The notes beneath the pieces were generated by a model. That model worked only from the letters and a program-made list of their open reading frames with translations, did not search any database and had not been told where the DNA came from. A stretch of DNA of 64,000 bases from Clostridium sp. CF012 (GTDB lineage: Bacteria; Bacillota; Clostridia; Clostridiales; Clostridiaceae): contig NZ_JAHLEF010000021.1 in assembly GCF_018861755.1 (NCBI RefSeq), forward strand, positions 1-64,000, written 5' to 3'. Shown here piece by piece: positions 6,976 to 16,268 of this stretch (positions are counted from its first letter, which is position 1; each line of letters opens with the position of its first letter). Position numbers and translations under genes: made by a program.

Positions 6976-8454
6976 TTAAAATACTATTTTAATTATTCCC
7001 AAGCTTTTTAGAATACCTTTTGAGATTGCCTGAGCTAACTTAGTTTGATAAGCCAATGTAACTAACAGTTTTTCTTCGGTTGCATTAGAAAGGAAGGATG
7101 TTTCTACCAATATAGCCGTAGCACGTGTATTATTTAAAACATAATAACCTGCAGTTTTAATCTTCCTATCTACTCTTCCGGTCGCTTTAATTAACTCAGT
7201 TTGAACAGCTTGAGCTAATTTTTGTCCTACTGCACTACCCCTCTTATAAAAAGTCTCAATGCCACTTACTGTGGGAACTGAATAGCTATTGGCATGAATA
7301 CTTACAAAATAATTTGGTTTAGCGATATTTGAAACATCACATTTAGCTTGAAGACTCTGCGTTTTATCAATTGTTCTTGTGTATACCACGTCAACACCAT
7401 TCTTAGCTAATATATTTCCTACTTTCAAAGTAATTGCTAGCACTATAGCCTTTTCTTTAGTACCCATTGCTCCTACTGCTCCAGAATCCGCTCCTCCATG
7501 ACCTGCATCTAAAACTACTTTGTACTTCGCACTAACTGCCTCTTTCACGTTAATTATAACTTTAACTTTCTTGTCATAATTTTCTATAACTCCTTCATAG
7601 GTATACGTACCTACCTTAGTAAGAGAAACTATATCTTGAAGCCATTCTACTCCAATCTCTTTTTTTGAGTTATTACTCATAGTAGCCAGTACAGTTTTAG
7701 GAAAGGTATATTTGTTACCAACTTCTAAATTAACTATTATATCTCCCACTGAAGATACACTAAAAATCGAATCGTAATTAGTATCCGTATTTGCAAAGCC
7801 GGCATATTTCATTAACCCATTAGCTATAGCCTTTGCAACGTTATTTTGATAATCTTCACGAGTTAATAATATCTCTTCTTCTGGATTACTTAGGAACCCT
7901 AATTCCAAAACTACCGCCGGACAGCTTGTCTTCTTTAATAATTCAAAACTTCCTTCTTTTATTCCTCTATCACTAGCATCTGTTGCTTTTATAAGTTCGC
8001 TTTGCATTAAACCTGCTAACAGCTTATTTTTATTACTAACATCAGATAGGTAATATGTTTCAATTCCATTTGAAGTATTTAGTGAATAGTAATTAGTATT
8101 TATACTTAAAAACACATCAGCGTTTGCATTCTTTGCTATTGCAGCTTTTGCATCATCCTCATTAAGACTGTTCCAAGATACTGAATCACTGTCTCTAGTA
8201 TATACTACTTTGAATCCTCTAGTTTTTAGTATATTACCTAGTTTTAACGCCGTATTTAAATTTATATCCTTAGCCTTAGCACCATTTTCACCAGTAATTT
8301 CTTTAAAGTACTGTGCGGGATCAATGCATACAGTGAAATCACTTGGTTTTGTAGGTCCGTCTGTATACGTGCTAGCCTTCACTATTATTTGCATCGGTAT
8401 ACACAATGCAAAGGTTAAAATCATAAATATAAATGCTTTAAAGATATTTTTCAT
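6976..8454 (-). CDS. Secreted N-acetylmuramoyl-L-alanine amidase with one degenerate and one intact Amidase_3 domain
   Basis: Residues 1-28 form a signal peptide. Domain 1 (about 40-215) is Amidase_3-like but has lost all three zinc ligands: His becomes Q48 in CIDPAQ, Glu becomes A61, and His becomes N119 in SINTN. The late glutamate E184 is kept. Residues about 235-303 resemble a bacterial Ig-like (Big_4) linker with VGTYTYEGVIENYDKKVKV. Domain 2 (about 310-488) is intact: H319 in DAGHGG, E334, H387 in SIHAN and E451 in VETSFLSN. It should cleave the lactyl-L-Ala bond of peptidoglycan outside the membrane. I chose ATG 8454, with GGAGGG just upstream, over a GTG at 8472. Confidence 0.9.
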   Translation of the reverse strand: MKNIFKAFIFMILTFALCIPMQIIVKASTYTDGPTKPSDFTVCIDPAQYFKEITGENGAKAKDINLNTALKLGNILKTRGFKVVYTRDSDSVSWNSLNEDDAKAAIAKNANADVFLSINTNYYSLNTSNGIETYYLSDVSNKNKLLAGLMQSELIKATDASDRGIKEGSFELLKKTSCPAVVLELGFLSNPEEEILLTREDYQNNVAKAIANGLMKYAGFANTDTNYDSIFSVSSVGDIIVNLEVGNKYTFPKTVLATMSNNSKKEIGVEWLQDIVSLTKVGTYTYEGVIENYDKKVKVIINVKEAVSAKYKVVLDAGHGGADSGAVGAMGTKEKAIVLAITLKVGNILAKNGVDVVYTRTIDKTQSLQAKCDVSNIAKPNYFVSIHANSYSVPTVSGIETFYKRGSAVGQKLAQAVQTELIKATGRVDRKIKTAGYYVLNNTRATAILVETSFLSNATEEKLLVTLAYQTKLAQAISKGILKSLGIIKIVF

Positions 8455-8472
8455 ATAGCCCTCCCTGAACAC

Positions 8473-8888
8473 CCCATAGTTTTCATATTTAAAATTAATT
8501 TACATAATTTTAAATATGATTGTAAATTTTGGCATCAATTTGAGTTAAGTATACTACACTTTTCTTCTCTTCTCTATGATTTTTAAATGTTTTTTAGTTT
8601 TTTTTAAAATAACTTTAAAACATACATTAAATTTAACTTTAGAGTGAAACCTTTGATAAGAATCTCTATTTCTAAGAAAATTAACTGTGCACAAAATATA
8701 CAAAAAATTTAGTAAGAATTAAAAATGGTATATAATAATTCATATTTCAAAAAAAACGACATGAAATCTTGTAGAAATATGCAAATAATGTTATTCTATA
8801 CAGGTATCAAGGAAAATTCTGGTGAAATATAGTCCTTGTAATCGATTAAAAGCAATCATTAAATAATTAATTGGAGGGAGTTCATAAT
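8473..8888. other. Divergent intergenic region between the amidase and a permease
   Basis: No gene is seen. A TATAAT at 8731-8736 on the plus strand is the best -10 candidate for the permease, but its -35 is weak (TTTAGT). AT-rich inverted repeats lie near 8485-8530 close to the amidase start. I recognise no riboswitch. Confidence 0.4.
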
Positions 8889-10328
8889 ATGAACGAGACA
8901 GGAGTTAAAAAGCTTACTTGGCAAAATCTTGCCCTGATGGCTTTTGTTATGGTATGGGGATTTGGAAATGTTGTTAATAACTTTGCCAATCAAGGTTTAG
9001 CAGTTGTTGGATCATGGGTACTTATTATTTCATTATATTTTATCCCTTATGCCTTAATGGTGGGGGAATTAGGTTCTACATTTAACGATGGAAAAGCAGG
9101 AGTTAGTACATGGATCAAATCTACAATGGGACCAACCCTGGCTTATCTCGCAGGCTGGACTTATTGGGTAGTACATGTACCATATTTAGCACAAAAACCC
9201 CAGTCAATTTTAATTGCATTAGGCTGGGTAACGACACAAAACGGGAAATTTATTAAAGGTTTTAGCCCACTGGTGCTACAATCAATAACATTATTGCTAT
9301 TTCTCTTTTTCCTATGGTTTGCTTCAAAAGGTGTTAATTCATTGAAGAAAATAGGAACTATAGCAGGGATATCAGTATTTGTAATGTCAATGCTATACAT
9401 AGTGATGATGATTGCAGCACCTTCAATTACAGGTGCAAAAATTGCAACAGCAAATATTTCCTTAAAATCATTTATTCCAGATTTTAATTTTGCATACTTT
9501 ACTACAATATCTATGCTTGTCTTTGCAGTAGGTGGCTGTGAAAAAATAGCACCTTATGTTAACGATACAAAAAATCCCTCAAAAAACTTTCCTAAGGGAA
9601 TGATTGTTCTTGCAATAATGGTTGCAGTATCAGCACTACTCGGTTCAGTTGCAATGGGAATGATGTTTGATGGAAATAACATTCCTGCAGATTTGAAAAT
9701 GAATGGACAGTATTACGCATTTAAAACATTGGGGAACTACTATGGAGTAGGAAACTTATTTTTAGTTTTATATGCAATTGCGAATATGCTTGCTCAGATT
9801 TCTGCATTAGCATTCTCCATTGATGCTCCACTAAAAATATTATTTGCAGAAGGAGATAAAAAATATATTCCCGCTATTCTAATGAAAACAAATAAACATG
9901 GAGCACCAATTAATGGATATAAAATGACTGCAGTTTTAGTTGGAATTATAATAATTGTACCAGCTTTAGGTATTGGAGATATGAATACCTTATACAACTG
10001 GTTATTAGATTTAAATTCAATTGTTATGCCAATAAGATATTTGTGGGTGTTTTTAGCATATATGGCTTTAAGGGGCTTTACTAAAAATAAATTCTCTTCT
10101 GAATATAAATTTATAAAGAATGATAAGGTTGCATTCGTAATAGGTTTATGGTGTTTTGTATTTACTGCTTTCGCATGTATTATGGGAATGTTCCCAAAAG
10201 TAGCACCAAACACACCAGAGTATACTTTCCAACTTATGCTTAATTTATTAACACCATTTGTTCTTTTAGGACTCGGACTTATCTTGCCTTTAATTGCAAA
10301 GATATCAAATAAGAAAGAACAAATCTAG
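8889..10328 (+). CDS. APC-superfamily amino acid permease
   Basis: This 479-residue membrane protein has about 12 helices. Helix 1 reads NLALMAFVMVWGFGNVVNNF, and helix 6 carries the GGCEKIAPYVNDTKNPSKNFPKG segment typical of glutamate:GABA antiporter-type and YjeM-like APC permeases. The substrate is unknown. ATG 8889 is preceded by GGAGGGAG at 8873-8880; a TTG at 8871 lies ahead of that site and is not the start. It is a single-gene unit ended by a hairpin at 10426-10455. Confidence 0.8.
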   Translation: MNETGVKKLTWQNLALMAFVMVWGFGNVVNNFANQGLAVVGSWVLIISLYFIPYALMVGELGSTFNDGKAGVSTWIKSTMGPTLAYLAGWTYWVVHVPYLAQKPQSILIALGWVTTQNGKFIKGFSPLVLQSITLLLFLFFLWFASKGVNSLKKIGTIAGISVFVMSMLYIVMMIAAPSITGAKIATANISLKSFIPDFNFAYFTTISMLVFAVGGCEKIAPYVNDTKNPSKNFPKGMIVLAIMVAVSALLGSVAMGMMFDGNNIPADLKMNGQYYAFKTLGNYYGVGNLFLVLYAIANMLAQISALAFSIDAPLKILFAEGDKKYIPAILMKTNKHGAPINGYKMTAVLVGIIIIVPALGIGDMNTLYNWLLDLNSIVMPIRYLWVFLAYMALRGFTKNKFSSEYKFIKNDKVAFVIGLWCFVFTAFACIMGMFPKVAPNTPEYTFQLMLNLLTPFVLLGLGLILPLIAKISNKKEQI

Positions 10329-10425
10329 AGCTACAGCATTTAAAATATGTAGAACAATTTATTGGCTTGTCACAATAGCTAAGCCAATTTTATACTCATT
10401 AATCCTCAATATTGTCTAATAAAAA

Positions 10426-10455
10426 AGAAGTATCTTAGTTAATTAAGATACTTCT
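10426..10455. terminator. Bidirectional terminator between permease and pepT
   Basis: A 12-bp perfect stem (AGAAGTATCTTA and its complement) with a 6-base loop has A and T runs on either side. It serves both converging genes. Confidence 0.85.
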
Positions 10456-10497
10456 TTCTATTTTATTTAAGATAAATATTACATAAATGAAATTGTT

Positions 10498-11730
10498 TCA
10501 ATATGATTTTACAGCATATAGCTCAACTATCTTCAGTAGTACTTCAACAGCCTTTTCCATAGCAAATGTAGGTATGAATTCATATTTGCCATGGAAATTG
10601 TGCCCACCTGCGAATATATTTGGTGTAGGCAGTCCCATAAAAGAAAGCCTTGCACCGTCTGTACCACCTCTAAAAGGCACCAATATAGGAGTTATCCCTA
10701 CTTCCTTCATAGCTAAAAACGCCGTATCTACAATATGTTTAACTGGCTCTATCTTTTCTTTCATATTAAAATATTGATCCTTAACTTCTATCTCAACTGT
10801 GCCATTACCATATCTATTATTTAATTTATCTGATATATTTTTGATGAATGCCTTCCTATCTTCAAACCTTTCTTTATTAAAATCCCTTATAATATATTGA
10901 AGCTTTGCTTCTTCAACTTCTCCATTAATATTAATCAAATGATAGAATCCTTCATAACCTTCTGTTCTAGCTGGTGTCTCATTTGGTGGCAAAGAATTCA
11001 TAAATTCATTTGCTATAAGTGAAGAGTGAATCATTCTCCCTTTCGCTGTACCTGGATGAACATTTCTTCCATGAACACAAATCTTTGCTACTGCAGCATT
11101 AAAAGTTTCGTACTCTAATTCACCAATAGCACCTCCATCTAGTGTGTATGCAAATTCTGCATCAAATTTTTTCACGTCAAAAAAGTCTGCACCACGGCCT
11201 ACTTCTTCGTCCGGTGTAAATGCAATTCTAATCCTTCCATGTGGAATATGAGGATTTTCTATTAGATATTCTGCCATAGTCATTATTTCTGAAATTCCAG
11301 CTTTATCATCAGCTCCTAATAATGTAGTTCCATCAGTAGTGATAAGAGTTTTCCCTATATAATTCTTTAATTCCGGAAAATCTTTTGGTGATAATACTAT
11401 ATCATTTTCTTTATTTAATATTATGTCTTCCCCATCATAATTTTCAATAAATTTAGGGTTAATATTTTTTCCTGAGATATCTGGAGCAGTATCCATATGA
11501 GCTATAAACCCTATAATTGGTACAGCTTTTTCTATATTTGATGGTATTGTAGCCATTACGTATCCATTATTATCTACACTTGCCTCTTGTAGACCCATTG
11601 CTTTTAATTCCTTAACTAATTCTGTGGCAAGTTTCATTTGCCCAGCTGTGCTTGGGACAGTGGTGGATTCCTCATCAGATTTAGTATCATAGCTCACATA
11701 TTTTAAAAACTTTTCTACAACTGTTGACAT
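10498..11730 (-). CDS. pepT: Tripeptide aminopeptidase PepT (M20 family)
   Basis: This 410-residue cytosolic dizinc peptidase releases the N-terminal residue from tripeptides. Metal and catalytic motifs are present in order: GFIAHMDTAPD, LLGADDKAG, FTPDEEVGRGA, TLDGG and the late GGHNFHGKYEF histidine. ATG 11730 has AAGGAG 8 bases upstream; a GTG two codons earlier is less well placed. It lies 95 bp downstream of an Xaa-Pro peptidase gene and a POT peptide transporter on the same strand, which makes a peptide uptake and hydrolysis group. Confidence 0.93.
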   Translation of the reverse strand: MSTVVEKFLKYVSYDTKSDEESTTVPSTAGQMKLATELVKELKAMGLQEASVDNNGYVMATIPSNIEKAVPIIGFIAHMDTAPDISGKNINPKFIENYDGEDIILNKENDIVLSPKDFPELKNYIGKTLITTDGTTLLGADDKAGISEIMTMAEYLIENPHIPHGRIRIAFTPDEEVGRGADFFDVKKFDAEFAYTLDGGAIGELEYETFNAAVAKICVHGRNVHPGTAKGRMIHSSLIANEFMNSLPPNETPARTEGYEGFYHLININGEVEEAKLQYIIRDFNKERFEDRKAFIKNISDKLNNRYGNGTVEIEVKDQYFNMKEKIEPVKHIVDTAFLAMKEVGITPILVPFRGGTDGARLSFMGLPTPNIFAGGHNFHGKYEFIPTFAMEKAVEVLLKIVELYAVKSY

Positions 11731-11824
11731 ATACACATCTCCTTAACCTTTATGACGGTGCATTAAAAAAATAATAATCAAGTATGATAGTCAAGTTTTA
11801 TCAAAATCTACTCTACAGTAATTG

Positions 11825-12901
11825 TTAGTCTATGCATATAAGGTGTTTTGGAGACTTTGACAATACTTCTATTCCATCTTCAGTAATAACAAGAAGATCC
11901 TCTATTCTTACTCCACCAAAACCTGGTATATATATTCCAGGTTCATCTGTGACCACCATACCTGATTTCAGTTGTTCACGGCTTCCATACCCAATACTAG
12001 GTGCTTCATGAACTTGTCTTCCTACACCGTGACCAAGTCCGTGTCTAAAGTATTCTCCATAACCTTTTTCTTTAATATAATTTCTTGCAACTTCATCTAC
12101 TTCAATAGCAGGCATATTAGGCTTAAAAGTTTTTAAAGCTAATTCTTGCGCTTCAAATACAGTATTATAAACCTCAATCATTTTTTCAGAAGGTTTTCCG
12201 ATTACAATTGTCCTTGTCATATCGGAACAATATCCTTCATAAACACAACCAAAATCAAGAGTTAAAAATTCATCTTTAGTGACAACCTTCTCAGTAGCTT
12301 CCCCATGAGGTAAACTTGATCTAACACCGGATGCAATAATTGAAGGAAAGGATAATTCTTGTGCCCCCAATTTTTTCATATGAAATTCAAGCTCAAGCCC
12401 TATCTCTCTTTCTGTCATTCCTGGCTTGATAAATTTAACCATATGTTCAAAGGTCTCATCTGTAATTTGCGCTGCTCTTCTTATTAGCTTTAGTTCAGAT
12501 TCATCCTTTATCGTTCTTATATTCTCAACCATTTTCTCCATAGGTACAAATTCACACTGAACTTTGCTCTTATAAAGGGTATAAGTGCTAAAGGAAAGTA
12601 CATCTTCTTCAAATCCAAGTCTTTTTATGTTATTGTCCTTAATTAATTCACCTAAAAAATTTGCAAAAGGAAAATTTTTATTGTATTCTAATATTTCATA
12701 ATCCTTAACCTGTGAGTTTGCCTGTTCAGTAAATCTTGAGTCTGTAATAAAAAATGTCTTATCTTTAGTTATAAGTGAAAAACTCTCATTCCCTGTAAAC
12801 CCACTTAAATAATTTCTATTATGGTCGCCTACAAGAAGAACAGCATCAATACCCTTATCATTCATTAAAGCCCTTAGCTTTGATACTCTTTCTTTATACA
12901 T
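11825..12901 (-). CDS. M24 Xaa-Pro aminopeptidase/dipeptidase
   Basis: This 358-residue protein has a creatinase N-domain (residues 1-125) and a pita-bread M24 catalytic domain. The five metal ligands are visible: D in LTLDFG, D in CSDMTRT, H in HGLGHGVG, E in TDEPGIY and E in VRIEDL. It removes residues preceding proline, which complements PepT. ATG 12901 follows GGGGGAAT. It sits between the POT transporter gene and pepT. Confidence 0.9.
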   Translation of the reverse strand: MYKERVSKLRALMNDKGIDAVLLVGDHNRNYLSGFTGNESFSLITKDKTFFITDSRFTEQANSQVKDYEILEYNKNFPFANFLGELIKDNNIKRLGFEEDVLSFSTYTLYKSKVQCEFVPMEKMVENIRTIKDESELKLIRRAAQITDETFEHMVKFIKPGMTEREIGLELEFHMKKLGAQELSFPSIIASGVRSSLPHGEATEKVVTKDEFLTLDFGCVYEGYCSDMTRTIVIGKPSEKMIEVYNTVFEAQELALKTFKPNMPAIEVDEVARNYIKEKGYGEYFRHGLGHGVGRQVHEAPSIGYGSREQLKSGMVVTDEPGIYIPGFGGVRIEDLLVITEDGIEVLSKSPKHLICID

Positions 12902-13028
12902 ATTAATTCCCCCTATCTATTTTATTGAAAACCCACGTATCTTGGTATATCTAAATTATGAGGGCAAATTTTCATTCCCCCCCTAGAAATTTAGATTAAT
13001 ATTTTAAAAAATCTTTCCTTATTTAGAA

Positions 13029-14414
13029 TTATTCAGTAAGCGCTGAAATTTTCTTGTTACAAGCAAATAATACAATTGCACCTATAAAAAGAATTGCTGA
13101 TATAATTACAAATACTTCCATAGTTCCTAGTGATGATATTGCTGTTTCTACATAGCCAGATGCTTTATTAGCTATAAATGTAGCGAAGAACCATACACCC
13201 ATAAGTAATGCTAGATATTTAGGAGGTGCAGTTCTACTTACAACAGATGTTCCTAATGGTGAAAAGCACATTTCACCTATAGTTTGAAATAATGTAAAGC
13301 CTAGTACCCAGAATATGCTAGAATTAGCACCAGTATTTCCACCTCTTACAGCCTCTGCTCCTACCATAATTAGAAAGCCTAGACCTAAGAATATATTTCC
13401 TAGAGCTATTTTTTGAGTCATAGTAAAATCTCCACCGCTTCTTGTATTAGCAAGCTTCCTCCAAATTATTACCATTATTGGTGCCAAAATTACACAAAGC
13501 AATCCATTTAACATGGTTGTACTCCAGGTTGTAGGAACTAAAAAACCACCTATATTATAATTTGTATATTTATCTACATACAACAATAGTGAAGCATCTG
13601 ACTGTAAATAGAATGTCCAGAAAAAGATTGAGAATAATGCTAAAATAAATATAACAACAACTTTATTTTTTTCTTGTTTAGTTAATGGCCTATTGGCTAA
13701 TTCTATAGCTGCTTCATCACCAGAGGGTAAGGCGAATTTATTAGGCTTCTTTCCAAGATCACCTAATTCCTTGCAAGTATAAGCGAATACAAGCCCTGAA
13801 ATCAAAGTAACTATTGCTCCTAATAAGTAACATTCCTTAAAACCATAAGTCAAGACTTGTCCAGCCACATTCCTTGTTGCAAAGGTTGAAGTATAAAAAA
13901 TACCCATTACAAGGGAACCAACTAACACTCCTCCATTAACAAAGGAATAAGTGATTGAGTAAGCCATATCTTTACGCGGATCATCCTTTTCATACAAATC
14001 ACCAGTTAAGGTATTTATGTTCCCTTTATAGAAACCTGTACCTATAGATACAACTATAATAAGTGCATTTATCCAGGCGGCACTTGTTGCAAAATAACCT
14101 AATGCCCAACCTGCACTCATAAGAACTGAGCCTATCATAACACAATATCTTGAGCCTAACCATTTATCAGCAACGATCCCACCTATTATTGGAGCTAGAT
14201 AAGTAAATGCGCCTAAGTTTGCAGCTATAATTGCCGCATCTGCTCTAGTAATGCCTAAACCACCTTGAATTATTTGTTTTGATAAGAAAAGTATAAGAAG
14301 TGGTTTGCATCCATAGTATGCAAATCTTTCAAAGGCCATGGCTAAACCTATTCCGTAGAGTGCTTTAGGATGCTTTACTTTTGTCGCTAATATCACAGAA
14401 GTTTGTTCATTCAT
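13029..14414 (-). CDS. POT/PTR-family proton-coupled oligopeptide transporter
   Basis: This 461-residue MFS protein has 12 or more helices, the family motif ERFAYYG at residues 29-35 and the later GxxKGNINTLTGDLYEKDDPRKD segment that follows the fourth helix. It imports di- and tripeptides. In the proton-coupling motif ExxER the first glutamate is replaced by M26, which may alter coupling. ATG 14414 follows AAGGGGGAAG. Promoter and a cre-like palindrome lie directly upstream. The downstream peptidase genes could be cotranscribed (gaps 127 and 94 bp). Confidence 0.9.
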   Translation of the reverse strand: MNEQTSVILATKVKHPKALYGIGLAMAFERFAYYGCKPLLILFLSKQIIQGGLGITRADAAIIAANLGAFTYLAPIIGGIVADKWLGSRYCVMIGSVLMSAGWALGYFATSAAWINALIIVVSIGTGFYKGNINTLTGDLYEKDDPRKDMAYSITYSFVNGGVLVGSLVMGIFYTSTFATRNVAGQVLTYGFKECYLLGAIVTLISGLVFAYTCKELGDLGKKPNKFALPSGDEAAIELANRPLTKQEKNKVVVIFILALFSIFFWTFYLQSDASLLLYVDKYTNYNIGGFLVPTTWSTTMLNGLLCVILAPIMVIIWRKLANTRSGGDFTMTQKIALGNIFLGLGFLIMVGAEAVRGGNTGANSSIFWVLGFTLFQTIGEMCFSPLGTSVVSRTAPPKYLALLMGVWFFATFIANKASGYVETAISSLGTMEVFVIISAILFIGAIVLFACNKKISALTE

Positions 14415-14492
14415 AATATCTTCCCCCTTAAAATAATATATAAGATTGAGTTAAAAACTCATATCCTTTCTTGAAAAGGTTTACAAAATATA

Positions 14493-14516
14493 AATATTGT
14501 CAGCGCTAACAATATT
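14493..14516 (-). promoter_or_regulatory. cre-like/LacI-type operator at the POT promoter
   Basis: This near-perfect 24-bp palindrome has a core TGTCAGCGCTAACA at 14498-14511. The core matches the cre consensus TGWNANCGNTNWCA on both strands. It begins immediately after the -10 box, over the expected transcription start, a position that would give repression by CcpA or another LacI-family protein. Confidence 0.6.
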
Positions 14517-14545
14517 ATCATAGGATATTATTGCTAAGAAGTCAA
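14517..14545 (-). promoter_or_regulatory. Sigma-A promoter of the POT transporter gene
   Basis: TTGACT at 14545-14540 and TATGAT at 14522-14517 are separated by 17 bp, with an A-rich upstream flank. Confidence 0.7.
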
Positions 14546-14656
14546 TAATTATATTCATATTCACAAAAATAATTTCATTCAAGAATAATTTTAATAGTTA
14601 TTTAGCTTATATATGAGTAATTCGCCATAATTAAAGTGGCCGCACTATAATGTTTT

Positions 14657-14767
14657 TTACATTCGAATAACTTCCAAAATGTTTTTACCTAAAAATATAG
14701 CAGAAAGAATAACCCCAAAGATGGGGATAGCAGTATATATTAAATTAACTATTTGCCACAAAAACAT
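14657..14767 (-). pseudogene. C-terminal fragment of an EamA transporter
   Basis: A 36-codon frame contains TAIPIFGVILSAIFLGKNIL, the typical penultimate helix and loop of EamA/DMT transporters. No continuation upstream is in frame, so only the tail survives. It lies in a stretch of decayed genes between the POT gene and uppP. Confidence 0.5.
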
Positions 14768-14800
14768 TTATTTTTGGTATAATAGAATTGTCAAAAATTA

Positions 14801-14962
14801 CTAAACCAAAACTAAATGAACTTTTGTTATAAACACATTCATACTTAAAAGATAAACTGAGTTGGCATTATATGTAGAATCGTAACCTTCTGCATATAAT
14901 TTAATTTCAAGAGTTTCAAGAAAAGATTGATATTCTTTGTGAAAATAATAAACAGTTAGCAT
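14801..14962 (-). pseudogene. Possible tyrosine-recombinase N-terminal fragment
   Basis: A 53-codon frame reads HKEYQSFLETLEIKLYAEGY and continues with a pattern like the SAM-like N-domain of phage-type integrases (FL..L..K....GY...T...Y...L..F). There is no ribosome site and no catalytic domain. It could be a chance frame. Confidence 0.25.
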
Positions 14963-15106
14963 AAATAATACCCCTTAAATTGAAACAATATAAAACTTGA
15001 ATTAATTCTGAGGTAAAGTTGATTTTTGTACAAAAACCAATTAAGACATATTAGTGCCTTGAGAGTTTTCAAGAGTGCACCTAATAACAAAGTGAGGTGG
15101 ATTATT

Positions 15107-15664
15107 ATGACTTCGGATGTCGGTAAGAAAATAAAGGAATTAAGAATCAAAGGCATATAACCTTAAGGGACTTAAGCGCAAAAATTAATTTATCCATTGG
15201 CTATATATCACAACTGGAAAGGGGGTTAACGACTGTAGCCGTTGATTCCTTAATCAACATTGCTAAAGCTCTAGATGTTACATTATCGTATTTTTTAGAT
15301 GAACCAAAATATAAAGGATTTTATTATCCGTAGTTATGAAAGAGAAGTATTTCAAGTCGAAAACAATCAAATTATACAAATTCAATTGACAAATGACATT
15401 GAAAGAAAAGATTTACTTCCAAGGATTTTTGAAATACTTCCAACAATAAACAATTAAGATATAACTTCATATTCACACCTTGCCGAAGAGTTTGTGTATG
15501 TTCTAGAAGGAATTCTAACTTTATTAATTAACAATGAAAGACATGAATTATTTCCTGGAGATAGCACCCATCACAGTTCTAACCTTGAACATAGCTGAGC
15601 AAACAACACTAATAGAACTGTAAAAATATTAACAGTACATACACCAAATCTTTTTAAAAAATAA
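15107..15664 (+). pseudogene. XRE-cupin transcriptional regulator, broken
   Basis: Reading frames join to an HTH-XRE domain followed by a cupin domain, the layout of PuuR-like regulators. ATG 15107 gives DVGKKIKELRIK, then a frameshift near 15157. The next frame gives LRDLSAKINLSIGYISQLE to SYFLDEP and hits TAG at 15333-15335. A further frameshift leads into a cupin part (AEEFVYVLEGILTLLINNER, LFPGDSTHHSS) with two internal stops (TAA near 15456, TGA near 15596). GAGGTGG lies upstream of the start. Two frameshifts and two nonsense codons mean it is dead. The target is unknown. Confidence 0.85.
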
Positions 15665-15674
15665 TTATATAAAA

Positions 15675-15720
15675 AGTACCTATAGCCAAACACTCTTTTA
15701 GTGCCCAGCCTATAGGTACT
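15675..15720 (-). terminator. Hairpin terminator after the glycyl-radical-enzyme remnant
   Basis: The arms AGTACCTATAG and CTATAGGTACT are separated by about 24 bases that form a partial inner stem. On the minus strand the stem is followed by TTTTTATA. Confidence 0.65.
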
Positions 15721-15804
15721 AGATCAAACCCAGCATAGGCTTTTTTAATTTTTCCATCCTATAACTCCTATTAATTTCTTCATTAGTGTATTTTCATCAT
15801 TTTT

Positions 15805-16268
15805 CTAACAGCCACATCCACCAAAGGATTGATCTGTCCTTCCAATTATCTCATCTTGAAGCAATATCTAGGTTATTAAAGTAATCACTGTATCCTGCAA
15901 CTCTTACTATCAAATCATTATAGTCATCAGGATTTTTTTGTGCAGCGAGTAGAATATCACTACTTACAATATTAAATTGAATATGATGACCATCTAATCT
16001 AAAGTATGACCTTACCAAATTTGATAAATTATTTAAGCCATCTTCACCTTCTACAACAGCTGGTGTAAATTTTTGATTGAGTAATGTTCCTCCAGTTTTT
16101 AAGTGATCCATTTTCGCTGCAGATTTAAGAACTGCAGTTGGTCCGTTTACATCAGCACCTTTGTCAGGAGAAATACCTTCAGATACAGGCATAAAAGCTT
16201 TTCTTCCATTAGGAGTAGCTCCAATAACTGAACCAAAGTAAACGTGACAGGTGGTAGGAAGCATATAA
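15805..16268 (-). pseudogene. C-terminal fragment of a glycyl radical enzyme
   Basis: The frame carries the C-terminal domain of a pyruvate-formate-lyase-like enzyme: GATPNGRKA, then the glycyl radical loop RVAGYSDYFNNL. The main frame stops at 15851. Shifting one base near 15856 restores QDEIIGRTDQSFGGCGC and a stop at 15805, so the tail is frameshifted. The catalytic cysteine domain is absent. The fragment is joined at about 16268 to a pruA 5' end in another frame. The parent could have been hydroxyproline dehydratase or another glycyl radical dehydratase; I cannot tell which. Confidence 0.85.

Noticed and set aside
9161-10213. Minus-strand frames opposite the second APC permease
   Set aside because: They mirror the codon structure of the real plus-strand gene and have no start signals.
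14956-15156. Minus-strand frame of 66 codons near the XRE-cupin remnant
   Set aside because: It overlaps the remnant on the other strand, lacks a ribosome site and has no recognisable pattern.
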